64,000 nucleotides of DNA, from the NCBI RefSeq assembly GCF_900104175.1, contig NZ_FNIX01000009.1:62001-126000 (forward strand). Direction: 5' to 3'. The DNA comes from Lentzea jiangxiensis (GTDB lineage Bacteria; Actinomycetota; Actinomycetes; Mycobacteriales; Pseudonocardiaceae). Of this stretch, positions 1-8,655 are shown one piece after another; the stretch's first letter is position 1, and the number at the start of each line of letters is the position of its first letter. The notes under the pieces were generated by a model that ran no database searches, was not told where the DNA came from, and was given only the letters and a program-made list of their open reading frames with translations. The translations under genes were made by a program, and so were the position numbers.

Positions 1-698
1 GGCTTCATGATCGGCACGGTGATCTTGATGAACCGCTGCCACCCGCTCGCGCCGTCCATCGCGGCGGCCTTGAGCAGGTCGTCCGGCACCAGTGCCAGGC
101 CCGCCATCAGCAGCAGGGCCATGAACGGCGTGGTCTTCCAGATCTCCGCGAGACCCACGACCATCAGCGCCGGGATCTTCTCGGTCAGCACGGGCTCGCC
201 GCCGAGCGCCTCGGCGAGGTAGCCGGTGCCGGGCGTCCAGGCGAAGCGCCAGGAGAACGCGGCCACGACCGTGACGATGCCGTACGGGATCAGCGTCGTC
301 GTGCGGACGATGCCGCGGCCGACCAACGCGCGGTGCATGATCAGCGCGAGCGACATGCCCAGCACCAGTTCGATCGCGACGGTCACGACCGTGAGCAGCA
401 CCGTCACCCACACCGCGTTCCACCAGTACGGGCTGCTGAGCACGGTGACGTAGTTGTCGAACCAGATCCACTCGGTGCGGTCCGGGAACTTGAGGTCGAA
501 CCTCTGCATCGACAGCAGCAGCGAGTAGAGGATCGGCCAGCCCGTCACCGCGACCATGGTGAGCGCGGCGGGCGCGCAGAGCAGCCAGCCGAGCTTGCGC
601 TCGGCCTTCTTGCCCTCGCTCAGCGCCTTCTTCCTGGGCGCGACCGGCGCCGGCGAGGCACCGGCGGTCGCGGTGTTCTCCGTCGTCGCATGACTCAC
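1..698 (-). CDS. sugA: sugar ABC transporter permease (SugA-like), partial
   Basis: Inner-membrane permease of a carbohydrate ABC importer of the MalF/SugA class; the C-terminal end is cut by the window edge. About 232 residues are visible. A Lys/Glu-rich N-terminal tail is followed by a first membrane helix (near residues 38-60) and further hydrophobic segments. The visible part ends in the EAA-like loop (AAAMDGASGWQRF), the contact site for the ATPase. The GTG start overlaps the stop of the lpqY-like gene by four bases (GTGA), so translation is probably coupled. Order and strand match lpqY-sugA of mycobacteria, which import trehalose. Substrate is inferred from that synteny. Confidence 0.88.
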   Translation of the reverse strand, partial: MSHATTENTATAGASPAPVAPRKKALSEGKKAERKLGWLLCAPAALTMVAVTGWPILYSLLLSMQRFDLKFPDRTEWIWFDNYVTVLSSPYWWNAVWVTVLLTVVTVAIELVLGMSLALIMHRALVGRGIVRTTTLIPYGIVTVVAAFSWRFAWTPGTGYLAEALGGEPVLTEKIPALMVVGLAEIWKTTPFMALLLMAGLALVPDDLLKAAAMDGASGWQRFIKITVPIMK

Positions 699-1948
699 GG
701 CAGCACCCCCTTCGAGTCCAGAGCGTCCTGCAGCTCCTTGCGCAGCCTGTCCGCCGTGGCCTGCGGGTCGATGCTCGCGGGCGGCGACAGGATCGTGGAG
801 ATGACCGTCGAGACGTTCTGGTAGGCGGGCGTGCGCGGCCGCACACTCGCGTTCTTCAGCGTCTCCTTGATGTCGTCGCGCATCGGGTACGCCTCGGCCA
901 TCTCGGGCTCGTCGTAGACGGCCTCGATGGTCGGCGGCACACCGTCCTTGAGCGCGGCGAGCTTCTGGTTCTCCGCGCTGCGCAAGCACAACACCGCGTC
1001 GAACGACTCGTCCGGCTTCGTGGTGAAGTTGCTGACGGCGTAGTTGATCCCACCGACGGTGACCTTCGACTGGTCACCGCTCACGGCGGGGTACAGGGCC
1101 CACTTGAAGTTCTTCGCGAACTCCGGCTTCTTCTGCGCCGCCGCGTAGACGTACGGCCAGTTGAGCTGGAACGCCGCGCTGCCGCCCTCCATGGCGAGGC
1201 GCGCGTTGTCCTCGGCCGCGTTGGAGAACGACGGGTCGATCGCCTTCGACGTGGCGAGCTTCTTCAACGCCGACAACGCTTCCACGGCCTTGTCGTCGAC
1301 GATGGCCTTGGTGCCGTTCTCGTCGAGGATCGTGCCGCCGTTGGAGTTGACGAGCGTGTTGTACAGCACGACGAGCCCCTCGTACTGCTTGCCCTGCGCG
1401 ACGATCTGACCGGGCTTCCCTTCCGCCACCAGCGCCTCGGCCATGGAGATCATCTCGTCCCACGTCTTGGGCGGCGTGGGAACCAGGTCTGAGCGGTACC
1501 ACAGGAGCTGGACGTTGGTGTTGTCCGGAGCCCCGTACAGCTTGCCCTCGTAGGTCGCCGTGTCGAGCGGCGTCTTCAGCGTGCCGGACTCCACCTGCGA
1601 CTTGACGGAGCCGGTGAACTCCCTGATCCAGCCCGCCTTCGCGAGCTCCGCGGTCCACGTGACGTCCAGCGCGAGGACGTCCATGCTGTCGTCCTCGGCC
1701 GCGAGTCTGCGCACCATCTGCTCGCGCTGGCCGTCGGCCTCGCGCGGCAGCTTGTTGTAGACGATGTTGTAACGCCCGCCAGCCTTCGCGTTGCAGCTGT
1801 CCACGATGGCCTGGAAGTTCTCCTGCGGGTACTTGTAGACGTTCACGGTGATGCCCTGGTCGCCAGACCCGCACGCCGTGAGGGTTCCTGCCGCGAGCAC
1901 CGCGGCCCCCACACCGGCCGCGAGTCGATAGCGCCTTGTCGCACCCAT
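695..1948 (-). CDS. lpqY: LpqY-like sugar-binding lipoprotein
   Basis: Solute-binding lipoprotein of a carbohydrate ABC importer, 417 residues. The signal peptide begins MGATRR, has an Ala/Gly/Leu core and ends in a lipobox (LTAC) near residue 25. Motifs shared with M. tuberculosis LpqY as I know it include LPREADGQR, MDVLALDVTWTAE, FQLNWPYVYA, VGGINYAV and the C-terminal LSPPASIDPQATAD. The chosen ATG has a GGAGG ribosome site just upstream; an in-frame start 26 codons earlier lacks one and would bury the signal peptide. First gene of the lpqY-sugA operon. The 169-base gap before it (1949-2117) presumably carries the promoter. Trehalose recognition is inferred from homology and gene order. 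Confidence 0.92.
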   Translation of the reverse strand: MGATRRYRLAAGVGAAVLAAGTLTACGSGDQGITVNVYKYPQENFQAIVDSCNAKAGGRYNIVYNKLPREADGQREQMVRRLAAEDDSMDVLALDVTWTAELAKAGWIREFTGSVKSQVESGTLKTPLDTATYEGKLYGAPDNTNVQLLWYRSDLVPTPPKTWDEMISMAEALVAEGKPGQIVAQGKQYEGLVVLYNTLVNSNGGTILDENGTKAIVDDKAVEALSALKKLATSKAIDPSFSNAAEDNARLAMEGGSAAFQLNWPYVYAAAQKKPEFAKNFKWALYPAVSGDQSKVTVGGINYAVSNFTTKPDESFDAVLCLRSAENQKLAALKDGVPPTIEAVYDEPEMAEAYPMRDDIKETLKNASVRPRTPAYQNVSTVISTILSPPASIDPQATADRLRKELQDALDSKGVLP

Positions 1949-2117
1949 CGGCCCTGCCTCCTTCCCGACTGCACGGAGGAGCCAGACCGCAGCGCGCCCG
2001 GCACCTCGTCGTGCCACCGTCCGCACCCGGCGGACCGGTCAACCGAACCTAGGCCCGGTGATCAGGAGCCGCAACCAAAGGAAGCAACGATTCAGAACCA
2101 ATGCCCTTATGTAAGCC

Positions 2118-2642
2118 TTAAGAACTCGGGTTCACCGGCCGCATCGCGAGCTTCGCGAGCAGGTCACGGCCCTTTTCGGCCGACTTCGGGTGGCACAGGA
2201 CGTCGTACCGGTTCGCAACCAGTTGGGACGCGGACTGGAAGTCCCTCTTGCCCTTCGCCGACCCGTACCCGACCGCCGCGAACACCAGCCCGAAGAACAC
2301 ACCGGTGATCAGGCCCGTGAGCACCGGCCCGACCGTCACGCCGGGCTCCGGGCTGAACAGCGTGAGCAGCAGTCCGACGAACAGACCGAACCACGCACCG
2401 CTGGCCGCGCCGGTCGCGAGGACGCGGCTCCAGGTGAGCTTGCCCGTGATCCGCTCGACGAGCATCAGGTCGACGCCGACGATCATCACGTCCTGCACCG
2501 TGAAGTCCTCGACGGCGAGGAAGTCGACCGCGCGCTGCGCCTCCTCGTACGTGGCGTACGAGCCGATCGGCCACCCCGTCGGCGGAGTGGGCAGGCGGGG
2601 CGGGACGCCGGGCCGGTTCGGGTTGGCGAACGGACTCGTCAC
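2118..2642 (-). CDS. general stress protein 17M-like membrane protein
   Basis: Small membrane protein, 174 residues, resembling M. tuberculosis Rv1234, which also sits beside lpqY. A Pro-rich N-terminus (SPFANPNRPG) leads into a GSP17M-like domain (WPIGSYATYEEAQRAVD, then VQDVMIVGVDLMLVERITG), followed by two Gly-rich hydrophobic helices (near residues 85-108 and 115-140) and a short cytoplasmic tail. The GTG start was chosen because homologues begin at this SPFA motif and a purine-rich site (AGAGGTGG) precedes it; the frame stays open further upstream with unrelated low-complexity sequence. Function unknown; stress-related by family name only. Confidence 0.85.
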   Translation of the reverse strand: MTSPFANPNRPGVPPRLPTPPTGWPIGSYATYEEAQRAVDFLAVEDFTVQDVMIVGVDLMLVERITGKLTWSRVLATGAASGAWFGLFVGLLLTLFSPEPGVTVGPVLTGLITGVFFGLVFAAVGYGSAKGKRDFQSASQLVANRYDVLCHPKSAEKGRDLLAKLAMRPVNPSS

Positions 2643-2880
2643 AGGGACCACCTCTGTCGCGACGCGCTGATCGTCCCATCCTGCCAGTGCGGGATACGGC
2701 GTGCCGACACGCCTGCGGGTGCTTTGCCGTGATGCGCCGATAAGCGTACGGCCGTCGACACGGGGAAGATCGCTGGTCGCGCATTCCGCCTTGGGCGGGT
2801 GAGTCTCGTCCGGCAACAGAACCTCTGACTGCGGACGTACGCCCGGAGCCGGAGGTTCTGCCACTCGTCCTGCGCCTCAC

Positions 2881-3371
2881 CTACCAGGAGCCGACGAAGA
2901 AGTACTCGATCCGGCGATCATGGGACCTGTCAGCGAGTCCCACTCCTTCTGTCATCGACGGCAAATTGTGGACGCATCCGACAAATCCGTGCAGATCGAT
3001 CCGACCGAGCTCGTCGAGACCACTGATCACAACAGCGATCGGAGGTTCACTTGCGCTCCGCTGCAAATCCCACGAACGATCACTGCAGGCCGCCCGGCTA
3101 CCGGCACCCAGAACGGAGAAGTCGAGCTTGTCGGTCAGTTCGACGAGGAGAACTCCTCAGCCTTCTCCCAGGAAGCAGGAAAAGCAGCACGAACGACTTG
3201 GAAGCCGAGGTCGGAAAGACCTTCCAGCAGCACCGCGGAGTCACCCGAACCCACGAAGTACGGCTCGGATCCTGGCCACGGAAAACGTGAGGCCAGATCA
3301 ACCCACGACTTCGGGCCTCGCGAATCAGCAGCCACGACGCTTCCCCCGAAGTTGGACGACTCCGTCCTCAC
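2881..3371 (-). pseudogene. possible barstar-like gene, frameshifted
   Basis: Two reading frames on the minus strand look like two halves of one protein. The first half (about 3371 to 3138) contains SWVDLASRFPWPGSEPYF and LLEGLSDLGFQVVRA and stops at 3135. A different frame then carries LLVELTDKLDFSVLG, SDRSWDLQ, PIAVVISGLDELGRIDLHGF and IEYFFVGSW, and stops at 2881. The layout resembles barstar-family (barnase inhibitor) proteins, but this is pattern memory, not a search. A one-base shift near 3140-3165 would join the halves. The start codon is not determined. Confidence 0.4.
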
Positions 3372-3674
3372 GATGACCGGCGTGCCCCATCTCGCCCCGC
3401 TCCGAAGATCAGGCGGCCGGATCCGGGCCGCTTGCCGCCCTCCGAAGCCGGCAAGATGCCGGTTTCCACATGATGGCGATTCGAAGCCGACGGAAGTCCT
3501 ACCCGACAGCGAATGCCGGGTTTTTACGCGTACCGCCTTGCTCGACTCCAGGAGGATGGCCGCCATCCCTGTCCGTTGAGTCGATGACCTCACGCGCGGG
3601 TTTGCGCAGCTCTGCAGGAACACCACTGGAATCAGTCGTGCACGGGTTCGACGGCGCAAGGACGCCGGCAGACC
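3372..3674. other. intergenic, no supported gene
   Basis: About 300 bases between the frameshifted gene and the LamG gene. Base composition is less GC-rich than the neighbourhood, and no open frame here shows actinobacterial codon bias or a recognisable motif. It may contain the promoter of the frameshifted gene or further decayed sequence. Confidence 0.5.
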
Positions 3675-4397
3675 TCACACCTGGTCGAGGTAAAGCGCGA
3701 ACACCTCGTCGTGGGTGAGGACGTCGCCGTGGAAGCGAACCTCGTCGACCGAGCCGGGGAAGAACCCGGCGGCGACACCGGCCTTGCGCGCCGCGCCGAC
3801 CGTGAAGCCGCCAGTTCCGCTCCACTGGTTCAGGGTGGTGCCCTCGCCGACCAGAGAGCCGTTCACGTACAGGCGGACCCGCTGGTCCTGCGCGTCGTAC
3901 ACACCCACCAGGTGCGTCCACCCGCTGACCTCCTCCGGCACCCCGGACACGGCGGCGGAGGTCACGGGAGCGCGATCGGTGTCGGCCTCAGCGACCGAGA
4001 AGCTCCAGTTGCCGGGGTGGTCGCGGTTCCTCAGGTAGGCGAGCGAGAAACGACTGCTGCGCACACCGTCACCGCTCACCGCGACCAGGTTGCAACTGCT
4101 GGTGCACGGGGCAGGCAGGGCCACCCACGCGGACACCGTGAAGCTCTGTCCGGTGTCGACCGTCAGCGGGCCGGCCGCGGTGCCACCGTCGAGGACCAGG
4201 CCACTGCCGGACTTGCCCGCGCCGAACGCGGCACCGCCGGAAAGCGTGGCGGTGGAACCGGTCACCGCGTCCACGGTGGTCACGCCGGACGCCTCGTCGA
4301 GCCGCCAGTGACCCGCCAACGACGCTTCGGCCTGAGCGGTCCCCGCTGCCAGGCCCAGCGAGATGATCGCAGCCGTCAAAGCCAATGCCGCACGCAT
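3675..4397 (-). CDS. secreted LamG/concanavalin-like domain protein
   Basis: Predicted exported protein of 240 residues. The N-terminus (MRAALALTAAIISLGL) is a signal peptide with probable cleavage after AQA near residue 22. The rest is one LamG/concanavalin A-like fold: AGHWRLDEASG at the start, a FTVSAWV strand, WTHLVGVYD, VRLYVNGSLVGEG and the closing GSVDEVRFHGDVLTHDEV. Such domains usually bind carbohydrate or form part of larger wall enzymes; here it stands alone with no catalytic partner. A GGGGG site precedes the ATG. The neighbours on both sides are degenerate, so this may be a recently acquired or strain-variable patch. Confidence 0.8.
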   Translation of the reverse strand: MRAALALTAAIISLGLAAGTAQAEASLAGHWRLDEASGVTTVDAVTGSTATLSGGAAFGAGKSGSGLVLDGGTAAGPLTVDTGQSFTVSAWVALPAPCTSSCNLVAVSGDGVRSSRFSLAYLRNRDHPGNWSFSVAEADTDRAPVTSAAVSGVPEEVSGWTHLVGVYDAQDQRVRLYVNGSLVGEGTTLNQWSGTGGFTVGAARKAGVAAGFFPGSVDEVRFHGDVLTHDEVFALYLDQV

Positions 4398-4475
4398 CGA
4401 AGTCCCCCAGATGTCCGCGCTCTCCAGCACGGTCCGCGCACACCATAAACGTGGATCCAGCGGCGTGGCCAGGAC

Positions 4476-5055
4476 TTATCGAGCGATCATCATCTCGAAC
4501 CGATGTGCGAAGGCGCGGTACGAGCGTGCGTGGACGTCCCTGTTGCGCGCACGCTCGGAGTCGAGCAACGACTCGGGCTTCGCGACGAGCTCACGGGAGA
4601 GCGCGTCCCACGTCGCGTGCTTGTCGATGTACGGCTTGCCGTGCTTCAAAAATGTTGCAACCAAAGAGGAAGCGTTGGCCGCATGGTTGCCGCCGGTCTC
4701 GAAGGTCCATCGCCACACGGCCTTCTCCGGCATCAGGGTGCCGAGAGGCGTGGAAACAACTGGTGCGGTGGGTATTCCGACGCCCAGTGCGCGGCAGACT
4801 TCGTCGTAGCGGCGGAAGCAGACGCCCACCAGCGGGGTGACGTCCAGCGTGCCCGACAGGCCGAAGCCGAGCCAGCCGACGACGCCGTCGCCGCGATCTT
4901 CGAGCCAGACGTGCCAAGGGGCGGTAATCGCGGGCCACCGCCACGAGCTCCTCGACGGAGGCCGGGCACAGCGGCGTCAGCAGGTCGGTGAACAGTGCGG
5001 CGGCGACACAGGTCTCGGAAGCGTCAGATCTGTGGTCGAAGTGAGCGAACCCCAT
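4476..5055 (-). pseudogene. uncharacterised gene with a +1 frameshift
   Basis: Not recognised. An ATG at 5055 opens a frame reading MGFAHFDHRSDASETC, then FTDLLTPLCPASVEELVAVARDYR. At a run of four G on the plus strand (4918-4921) coding character moves to the next frame, which continues PWHVWLEDRGDGVVGWLGFG, VGVCFRRYDEVCRALG, WRWTFETGGNHAAN and ends at 4476. Removing one base from the run would give a continuous protein of about 192 residues. It is either a pseudogene, a sequencing error in the homopolymer or, less likely, programmed slippage. The downstream part alone could start at a GTG (4829), giving 117 residues. Confidence 0.5.
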
Positions 5056-5129
5056 GACCGGCTGACGAAAACCGTCAGGGGCCAGTCCCGGGAAAGAACG
5101 GCCCCCAACGGGCGAACGACTGTCCGTGT

Positions 5130-6326
5130 CTAGCCGCGTGACCGGTAGTCGCGGAGCAGGCCGCGGGAGATGATCGTCTTCTGGATCTCCGAGGTGCCCT
5201 CGCCGATCAGCAGGAACGGGGCCTCGCGCATCAGGCGCTCGATCTCGTACTCCTTGGAGTAGCCGTAGCCGCCGTGGATGCGGAACGACTCCTGCGTCAC
5301 CTCGGCGCAGTACTCGGAGGCGATGAGCTTGGCCATGCCGGCCTCGACGTCGTTGCGCTGCCCCGAGTCCTTCAGGCGCGCGGCGTTGACCATCATCAGG
5401 TGCGCGGCCTCGACCTTGGTGGCCATCTCGGCGAGCTTGAACGCGATGGCCTGGTGCTCGGCGATGGCCTTGCCGAACGTCCTGCGCTGCTGCGAGTACT
5501 CGATCGCGAGCTCGAAGGCGCGGATCGCGATGCCGCACGCGCGGGCGGCCACGTTCACGCGGCCCACCTCGACGCCGTCCATCATGTGCCGGAAGCCCTG
5601 CCCGGAGACGCCGCCGAGGATCTGGTCCGCGGCGATCTCGAAGCCGTCGAACACCATCTCGGTGGTGTCGACGCCCTTGTAGCCCATCTTGTCGATCTTG
5701 CCCGGGATGCTCAGGCCCGGCAGGACCTCGCCGTAGCCCTCGGGCTTCTCGACCAGGAACGTCGTGAGGTTCTGGTGGGCCTTCTCGGCGCCCTCGTCGG
5801 TCTTCACCAGGACGGCGGTCAGGTTCGACGTGCCGCCGTTCGTCAGCCACATCTTCTGGCCGTTGATCGTGTAGCCGCCGGAGCCCTTCACGGCTCGCGT
5901 GCGGATCGCGGCCACGTCGGAGCCGAGCTCGGGCTCGGACATGGAGAACGAGCCGCGCACCTCGCCCGCGGCCATGCGCGGGAGGTACTTCTCCTTCTGC
6001 TCGGGCGTGCCGTGCTGCTTGAGCATGTGCGCCACGATGAAGTGGGTGTTGATGACACCGGAGACGCTCATCCAGCCGCGCGCGATCTGCTCGACGACGA
6101 GCGCGTAGGTCAGCAGGGACTCGCCGAGGCCGCCGTACTCCTCGGGGATCGTCAGCCCGAAGAGACCCATCTCCTTCATGCCGTCGACGATGTCGGCGGG
6201 GTACGTGTCGCCGTGTTCCAGCGTCTGGGCGTGCGGGATGATTTCCTTGTCCACGAACGTGCGAACGGTCGCGAGGATTTCTTCCTGGACGTCCGTGAGA
6301 CCCGCGGTCTGGGCGAGGCGCGCCAT
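5130..6326 (-). CDS. acyl-CoA dehydrogenase
   Basis: FAD-dependent acyl-CoA dehydrogenase, 398 residues, the usual length. It oxidises an acyl-CoA to the 2-enoyl-CoA and passes electrons to ETF. The N-terminal helical domain contains IPEEYGGLG; the flavin-contacting segment reads FSMSEPELGSD and MWLTNGG; the C-terminal domain has QRRTFGKAIAEHQAIAFKLA and the late motif HGGYGYSKEYEIERLMR. The Glu of IGEGTSEIQK occupies the catalytic-base position of short/medium-chain enzymes. The start is supported by a GGAAGGGAAG stretch upstream. It stands alone on its strand, so the substrate cannot be inferred; the CoA-ester lyase 900 bases away may belong to the same catabolic route. Confidence 0.93.
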   Translation of the reverse strand: MARLAQTAGLTDVQEEILATVRTFVDKEIIPHAQTLEHGDTYPADIVDGMKEMGLFGLTIPEEYGGLGESLLTYALVVEQIARGWMSVSGVINTHFIVAHMLKQHGTPEQKEKYLPRMAAGEVRGSFSMSEPELGSDVAAIRTRAVKGSGGYTINGQKMWLTNGGTSNLTAVLVKTDEGAEKAHQNLTTFLVEKPEGYGEVLPGLSIPGKIDKMGYKGVDTTEMVFDGFEIAADQILGGVSGQGFRHMMDGVEVGRVNVAARACGIAIRAFELAIEYSQQRRTFGKAIAEHQAIAFKLAEMATKVEAAHLMMVNAARLKDSGQRNDVEAGMAKLIASEYCAEVTQESFRIHGGYGYSKEYEIERLMREAPFLLIGEGTSEIQKTIISRGLLRDYRSRG

Positions 6327-6527
6327 CGCACTTCCCTTCCAACGCTTCGGTTACCGGCGAGTATGGACCGGTTAACGCTCGTTTGCGACCGGGGTGTGCT
6401 CTCCGCAACACGGAGGCGTCGGCTGAACCGAAACAGCATCCCTGGCAGGTGTAATGCCGCACCCGCACGCGACGAACGAGGTGGGTGGACCTTAAGATCC
6501 CGGCTCACCACTTCTAGGGGGACCCTG

Positions 6528-6908
6528 ATGACTTACGACCCGTACAACCCCAAGCAGCCAGGCGATCCGTACGGCCAGCAGCAGCCCTACGGCCAGCCCG
6601 GTCCGTACGGCCAGCAGCAGCCGATGTACGGCTACGGCTACCAGCCACCCGTGCAGAAGCCGCAGACGAACGCGATTCTCGCGCTTGTGCTGTCGTGCGT
6701 GGGTTTCGTGTCGTGCGGTCTCACCGCCATCGCGGGCGTTATCTTCGGCCACATCGCGCTGGGGCGGATCAAGCGGGGCGAGGAGGACGGTCACGGCATG
6801 GCGCTCGCCGGTGTGATCGTCGGTTACGTGCTGATCGTCGGCTGGCTGGCGTACTTCGCGTTCATCATCATCGCGGTCATCGCCGCCGCGAACTCGAACA
6901 CCTACTGA
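6528..6908 (+). CDS. DUF4190 membrane protein with PYGQ repeats
   Basis: 126-residue membrane protein. The first 45 residues are a disordered Tyr/Pro/Gly/Gln tail with repeated PYGQ units (YGQQQPYGQPGPYGQQQPMY). Then come two membrane helices of the DUF4190 type (AILALVLSCVGFVSCGL and MALAGVIVGYVLIVGWLAYF), separated by GHIALGRIKRGEEDGHG, the family signature. An AGGGGGA site precedes the ATG. Transcribed divergently from the acyl-CoA dehydrogenase. No enzymatic role is expected; such proteins are common in actinobacteria and uncharacterised. Confidence 0.88.
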   Translation: MTYDPYNPKQPGDPYGQQQPYGQPGPYGQQQPMYGYGYQPPVQKPQTNAILALVLSCVGFVSCGLTAIAGVIFGHIALGRIKRGEEDGHGMALAGVIVGYVLIVGWLAYFAFIIIAVIAAANSNTY

Positions 6909-6917
6909 TTCCGGGAC

Positions 6918-7094
6918 TCAGCCCGCGAGGGCGATCTCCAGGGCGCCACCGCAGTGGCGGCAGACGTCGGCGAACACGTGGACGTCGGCAGCGCATCCCG
7001 GGCAACTGCGGAAGCTGCGCTCGAGCAGGTCGTCCTCGCGGCGCCTGAAGAGCCGCAAGCGCTTGCCGGCCTTGCCGTTACTCGAACGTGACAT
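6918..7094 (-). CDS. small zinc-ribbon protein
   Basis: 58-residue basic protein ending in a zinc-ribbon-like module: CPGC followed ten residues later by CRHC, where four cysteines would bind one zinc. The N-terminal half is rich in Lys and Arg (GKAGKRLRLFRRREDD). The start is uncertain: an ATG four codons upstream (7106) is also possible. It lies 3'-to-3' with the DUF4190 gene, nine bases apart, and downstream of the inverted repeat at 7145-7230. Function unknown; nucleic acid or protein binding is only a guess. Confidence 0.65.
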   Translation of the reverse strand: MSRSSNGKAGKRLRLFRRREDDLLERSFRSCPGCAADVHVFADVCRHCGGALEIALAG

Positions 7095-7144
7095 GCCCCA
7101 GAGCATGCCCCCACACCGGGGCGAGATCGCAATCTCCGGTGACT

Positions 7145-7230
7145 GATTGTGCGTTACTTCACCCGTTTCAAACACAACCTGTGACGATCGAACACGTCCA
7201 GTGACAATCGGGGTGAAGTAACGCACAATC
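7145..7230. repeat. perfect 20-bp inverted repeat with 46-base centre
   Basis: GATTGTGCGTTACTTCACCC at 7145-7164 is the exact reverse complement of 7211-7230. The 46-base centre holds two near-identical direct copies, GTGACGATCG (7181-7190) and GTGACAATCG (7201-7210). It lies between the CoA-ester lyase stop and the zinc-ribbon start, both on the minus strand, so the transcript could fold into a long stem. There is no T run, so it is not a classical terminator. Confidence 0.9.
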
Positions 7231-7250
7231 CGTAACGGTTGCGAACCGGC

Positions 7251-8210
7251 TCAGTCCTCCGGCGGGGTCCACACGTTCGACCGCGACATGCCCGCCGCGC
7301 GGCCCTTGCCGGAGATCACCAGCGCCATCTTGCGCGAGGCCTCGTCGATCATCTCGTCACCGAGCATCACCGCGCCGCGCTTGCCGCCCGCCTCGGACGT
7401 GAAGTACTCGTACGCGTCGAGGATGTTCTCGGCGTGGTCGTAGTCGTCCTGCTTCGGGCTGAAGACCTCGTTGGCCGCCTCGATCTGGCCGGGGTGCAGC
7501 ACCCACTTGCCGTCGAAGCCCAGCGCCGCGGAACGGCCGGCGACGCGCTGGTAGCCCTCGACGTCGCGGATCTGCAGGTAGGGACCGTCGATGGCCTGCT
7601 TGTCGTGGGCGCGCGCGGCCATCAGGATCCGCATGAGGATGTAGTGGTAGGCGTCGCCGACGTCGTAGCCGGGCGGCTGCTCACCGACGACCAGCGACTT
7701 CATGTTGATCGACGCCATGAAGTCGGCCGGGCCGAAGATGATCGTCTCCACGCGCGGGGAGGCGGTGGCGATCGCGTTGACGTTGTTCAGGCCCAGCGCG
7801 TTCTCGATCTGCGCCTCGATGCCGATCCTGCCGACCTCGTAGCCCATGGTCTTCTCGATCTGCGTGAGCAGGAAGTCGAGCGCGACGACCTGCTCGGGCG
7901 TCTGCACCTTCGGCAGCATGACGCAGTCGAGGTTCGCGCCGGCGCCCTCGACGACCTCGGTGACGTCGCGGTACGTCCACTCCGTGGTCCAGTCGTTCAC
8001 GCGCACGACGCGGGTCTTGTTCCCCCAGTCGCCCTCGTTGAGCGAGGCGACGATGGTCTTGCGGGCGTCGGGCTTGGCCAGCGGCGCGCAGGCGTCCTCC
8101 AGGTCCAGGAACACCTGGTCCGCCGGCAGCGTGCGCGCCTTGTCGATCATCTTCTGGCTCGAACCGGGGACCGCCAGACACGAGCGACGGGGACGCTGCT
8201 GGTCGACCAC
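7251..8210 (-). CDS. HpcH/HpaI-family CoA-ester lyase (CitE/malyl-CoA lyase-like)
   Basis: 319-residue TIM-barrel lyase of the CitE/Mcl superfamily, which cleaves or forms short hydroxyacyl-CoA esters such as malyl-CoA, citramalyl-CoA or citryl-CoA with Mg2+. Visible motifs: RSCLAVPGSS near the start, VFLDLEDACAP (Asp/Glu pair), MLPKVQTPEQV, the catalytic-metal segment IGIEAQIENALGLNNVN, FGPADFMASI and the late GKWVLHPGQI. The GTG start follows GAGGAGG by seven bases. No citrate lyase alpha/gamma genes are nearby, so it is not a classical citrate lyase. The exact substrate is undetermined. Confidence 0.88.
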   Translation of the reverse strand: MVDQQRPRRSCLAVPGSSQKMIDKARTLPADQVFLDLEDACAPLAKPDARKTIVASLNEGDWGNKTRVVRVNDWTTEWTYRDVTEVVEGAGANLDCVMLPKVQTPEQVVALDFLLTQIEKTMGYEVGRIGIEAQIENALGLNNVNAIATASPRVETIIFGPADFMASINMKSLVVGEQPPGYDVGDAYHYILMRILMAARAHDKQAIDGPYLQIRDVEGYQRVAGRSAALGFDGKWVLHPGQIEAANEVFSPKQDDYDHAENILDAYEYFTSEAGGKRGAVMLGDEMIDEASRKMALVISGKGRAAGMSRSNVWTPPED

Positions 8211-8319
8211 TGGAGTACCTCCTCGTACCGGCCGGTAACTGTGGCGCCACAGTGGCACGCATCGTCTCCGGGCGCATATTCGCTGAGTCCCGTTTCACAG
8301 ACCCTGGCAGTCTGAACCG

Positions 8320-8655
8320 GTGGAGATCACCCGAGTACTCGACGCGGCGCTGCGGAAGGCGGCCGCGGTCTGGATCACCTCGCCCGGCCGCGAGCCCCGT
8401 CTCGTGCACGCGCACTGGCGCGACGACGCGCTGTGGGTCATCAGCGGCGGCACCGAACCGGAAGCGCCGCTGACCGACGGGGCCGAGGTCACCATCACCG
8501 TCCGCTCCCCCACCACGCACTCGCACCTGGTCGACGTCCCCGCCGTCGCGCACCTGACCGAGCCCGACGACGAGACGGCGCAGGCGCTGAGGACCGCGCG
8601 GCTCAACACCAGGCCGGAGTGGGAAGCCGTGTACCGCCTGGAGTTCGGCTCATGA
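8320..8655 (+). CDS. small hypothetical protein, possibly FMN split-barrel-like
   Basis: 111-residue soluble protein. Segments AAVWITSPGREPRLVHAHW and ALWVISGGTEPEAPLTDGAEVTITVRS look like the beta strands of a pyridoxamine-phosphate-oxidase-like split barrel, but no decisive flavin motif is seen, so this is tentative. The GTG start has no clear ribosome site; a CAGTCT hexamer six bases upstream could make it leaderless. Its stop overlaps the ATG of the following kinase gene (ATGA), which points to co-translation. Confidence 0.6.
   Translation: MEITRVLDAALRKAAAVWITSPGREPRLVHAHWRDDALWVISGGTEPEAPLTDGAEVTITVRSPTTHSHLVDVPAVAHLTEPDDETAQALRTARLNTRPEWEAVYRLEFGS

Noticed and set aside
2920-3579. Plus-strand 219-codon frame in the poorly conserved patch
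   Set aside because: No codon bias, no ribosome site, no motif; minus-strand fragments are more protein-like.
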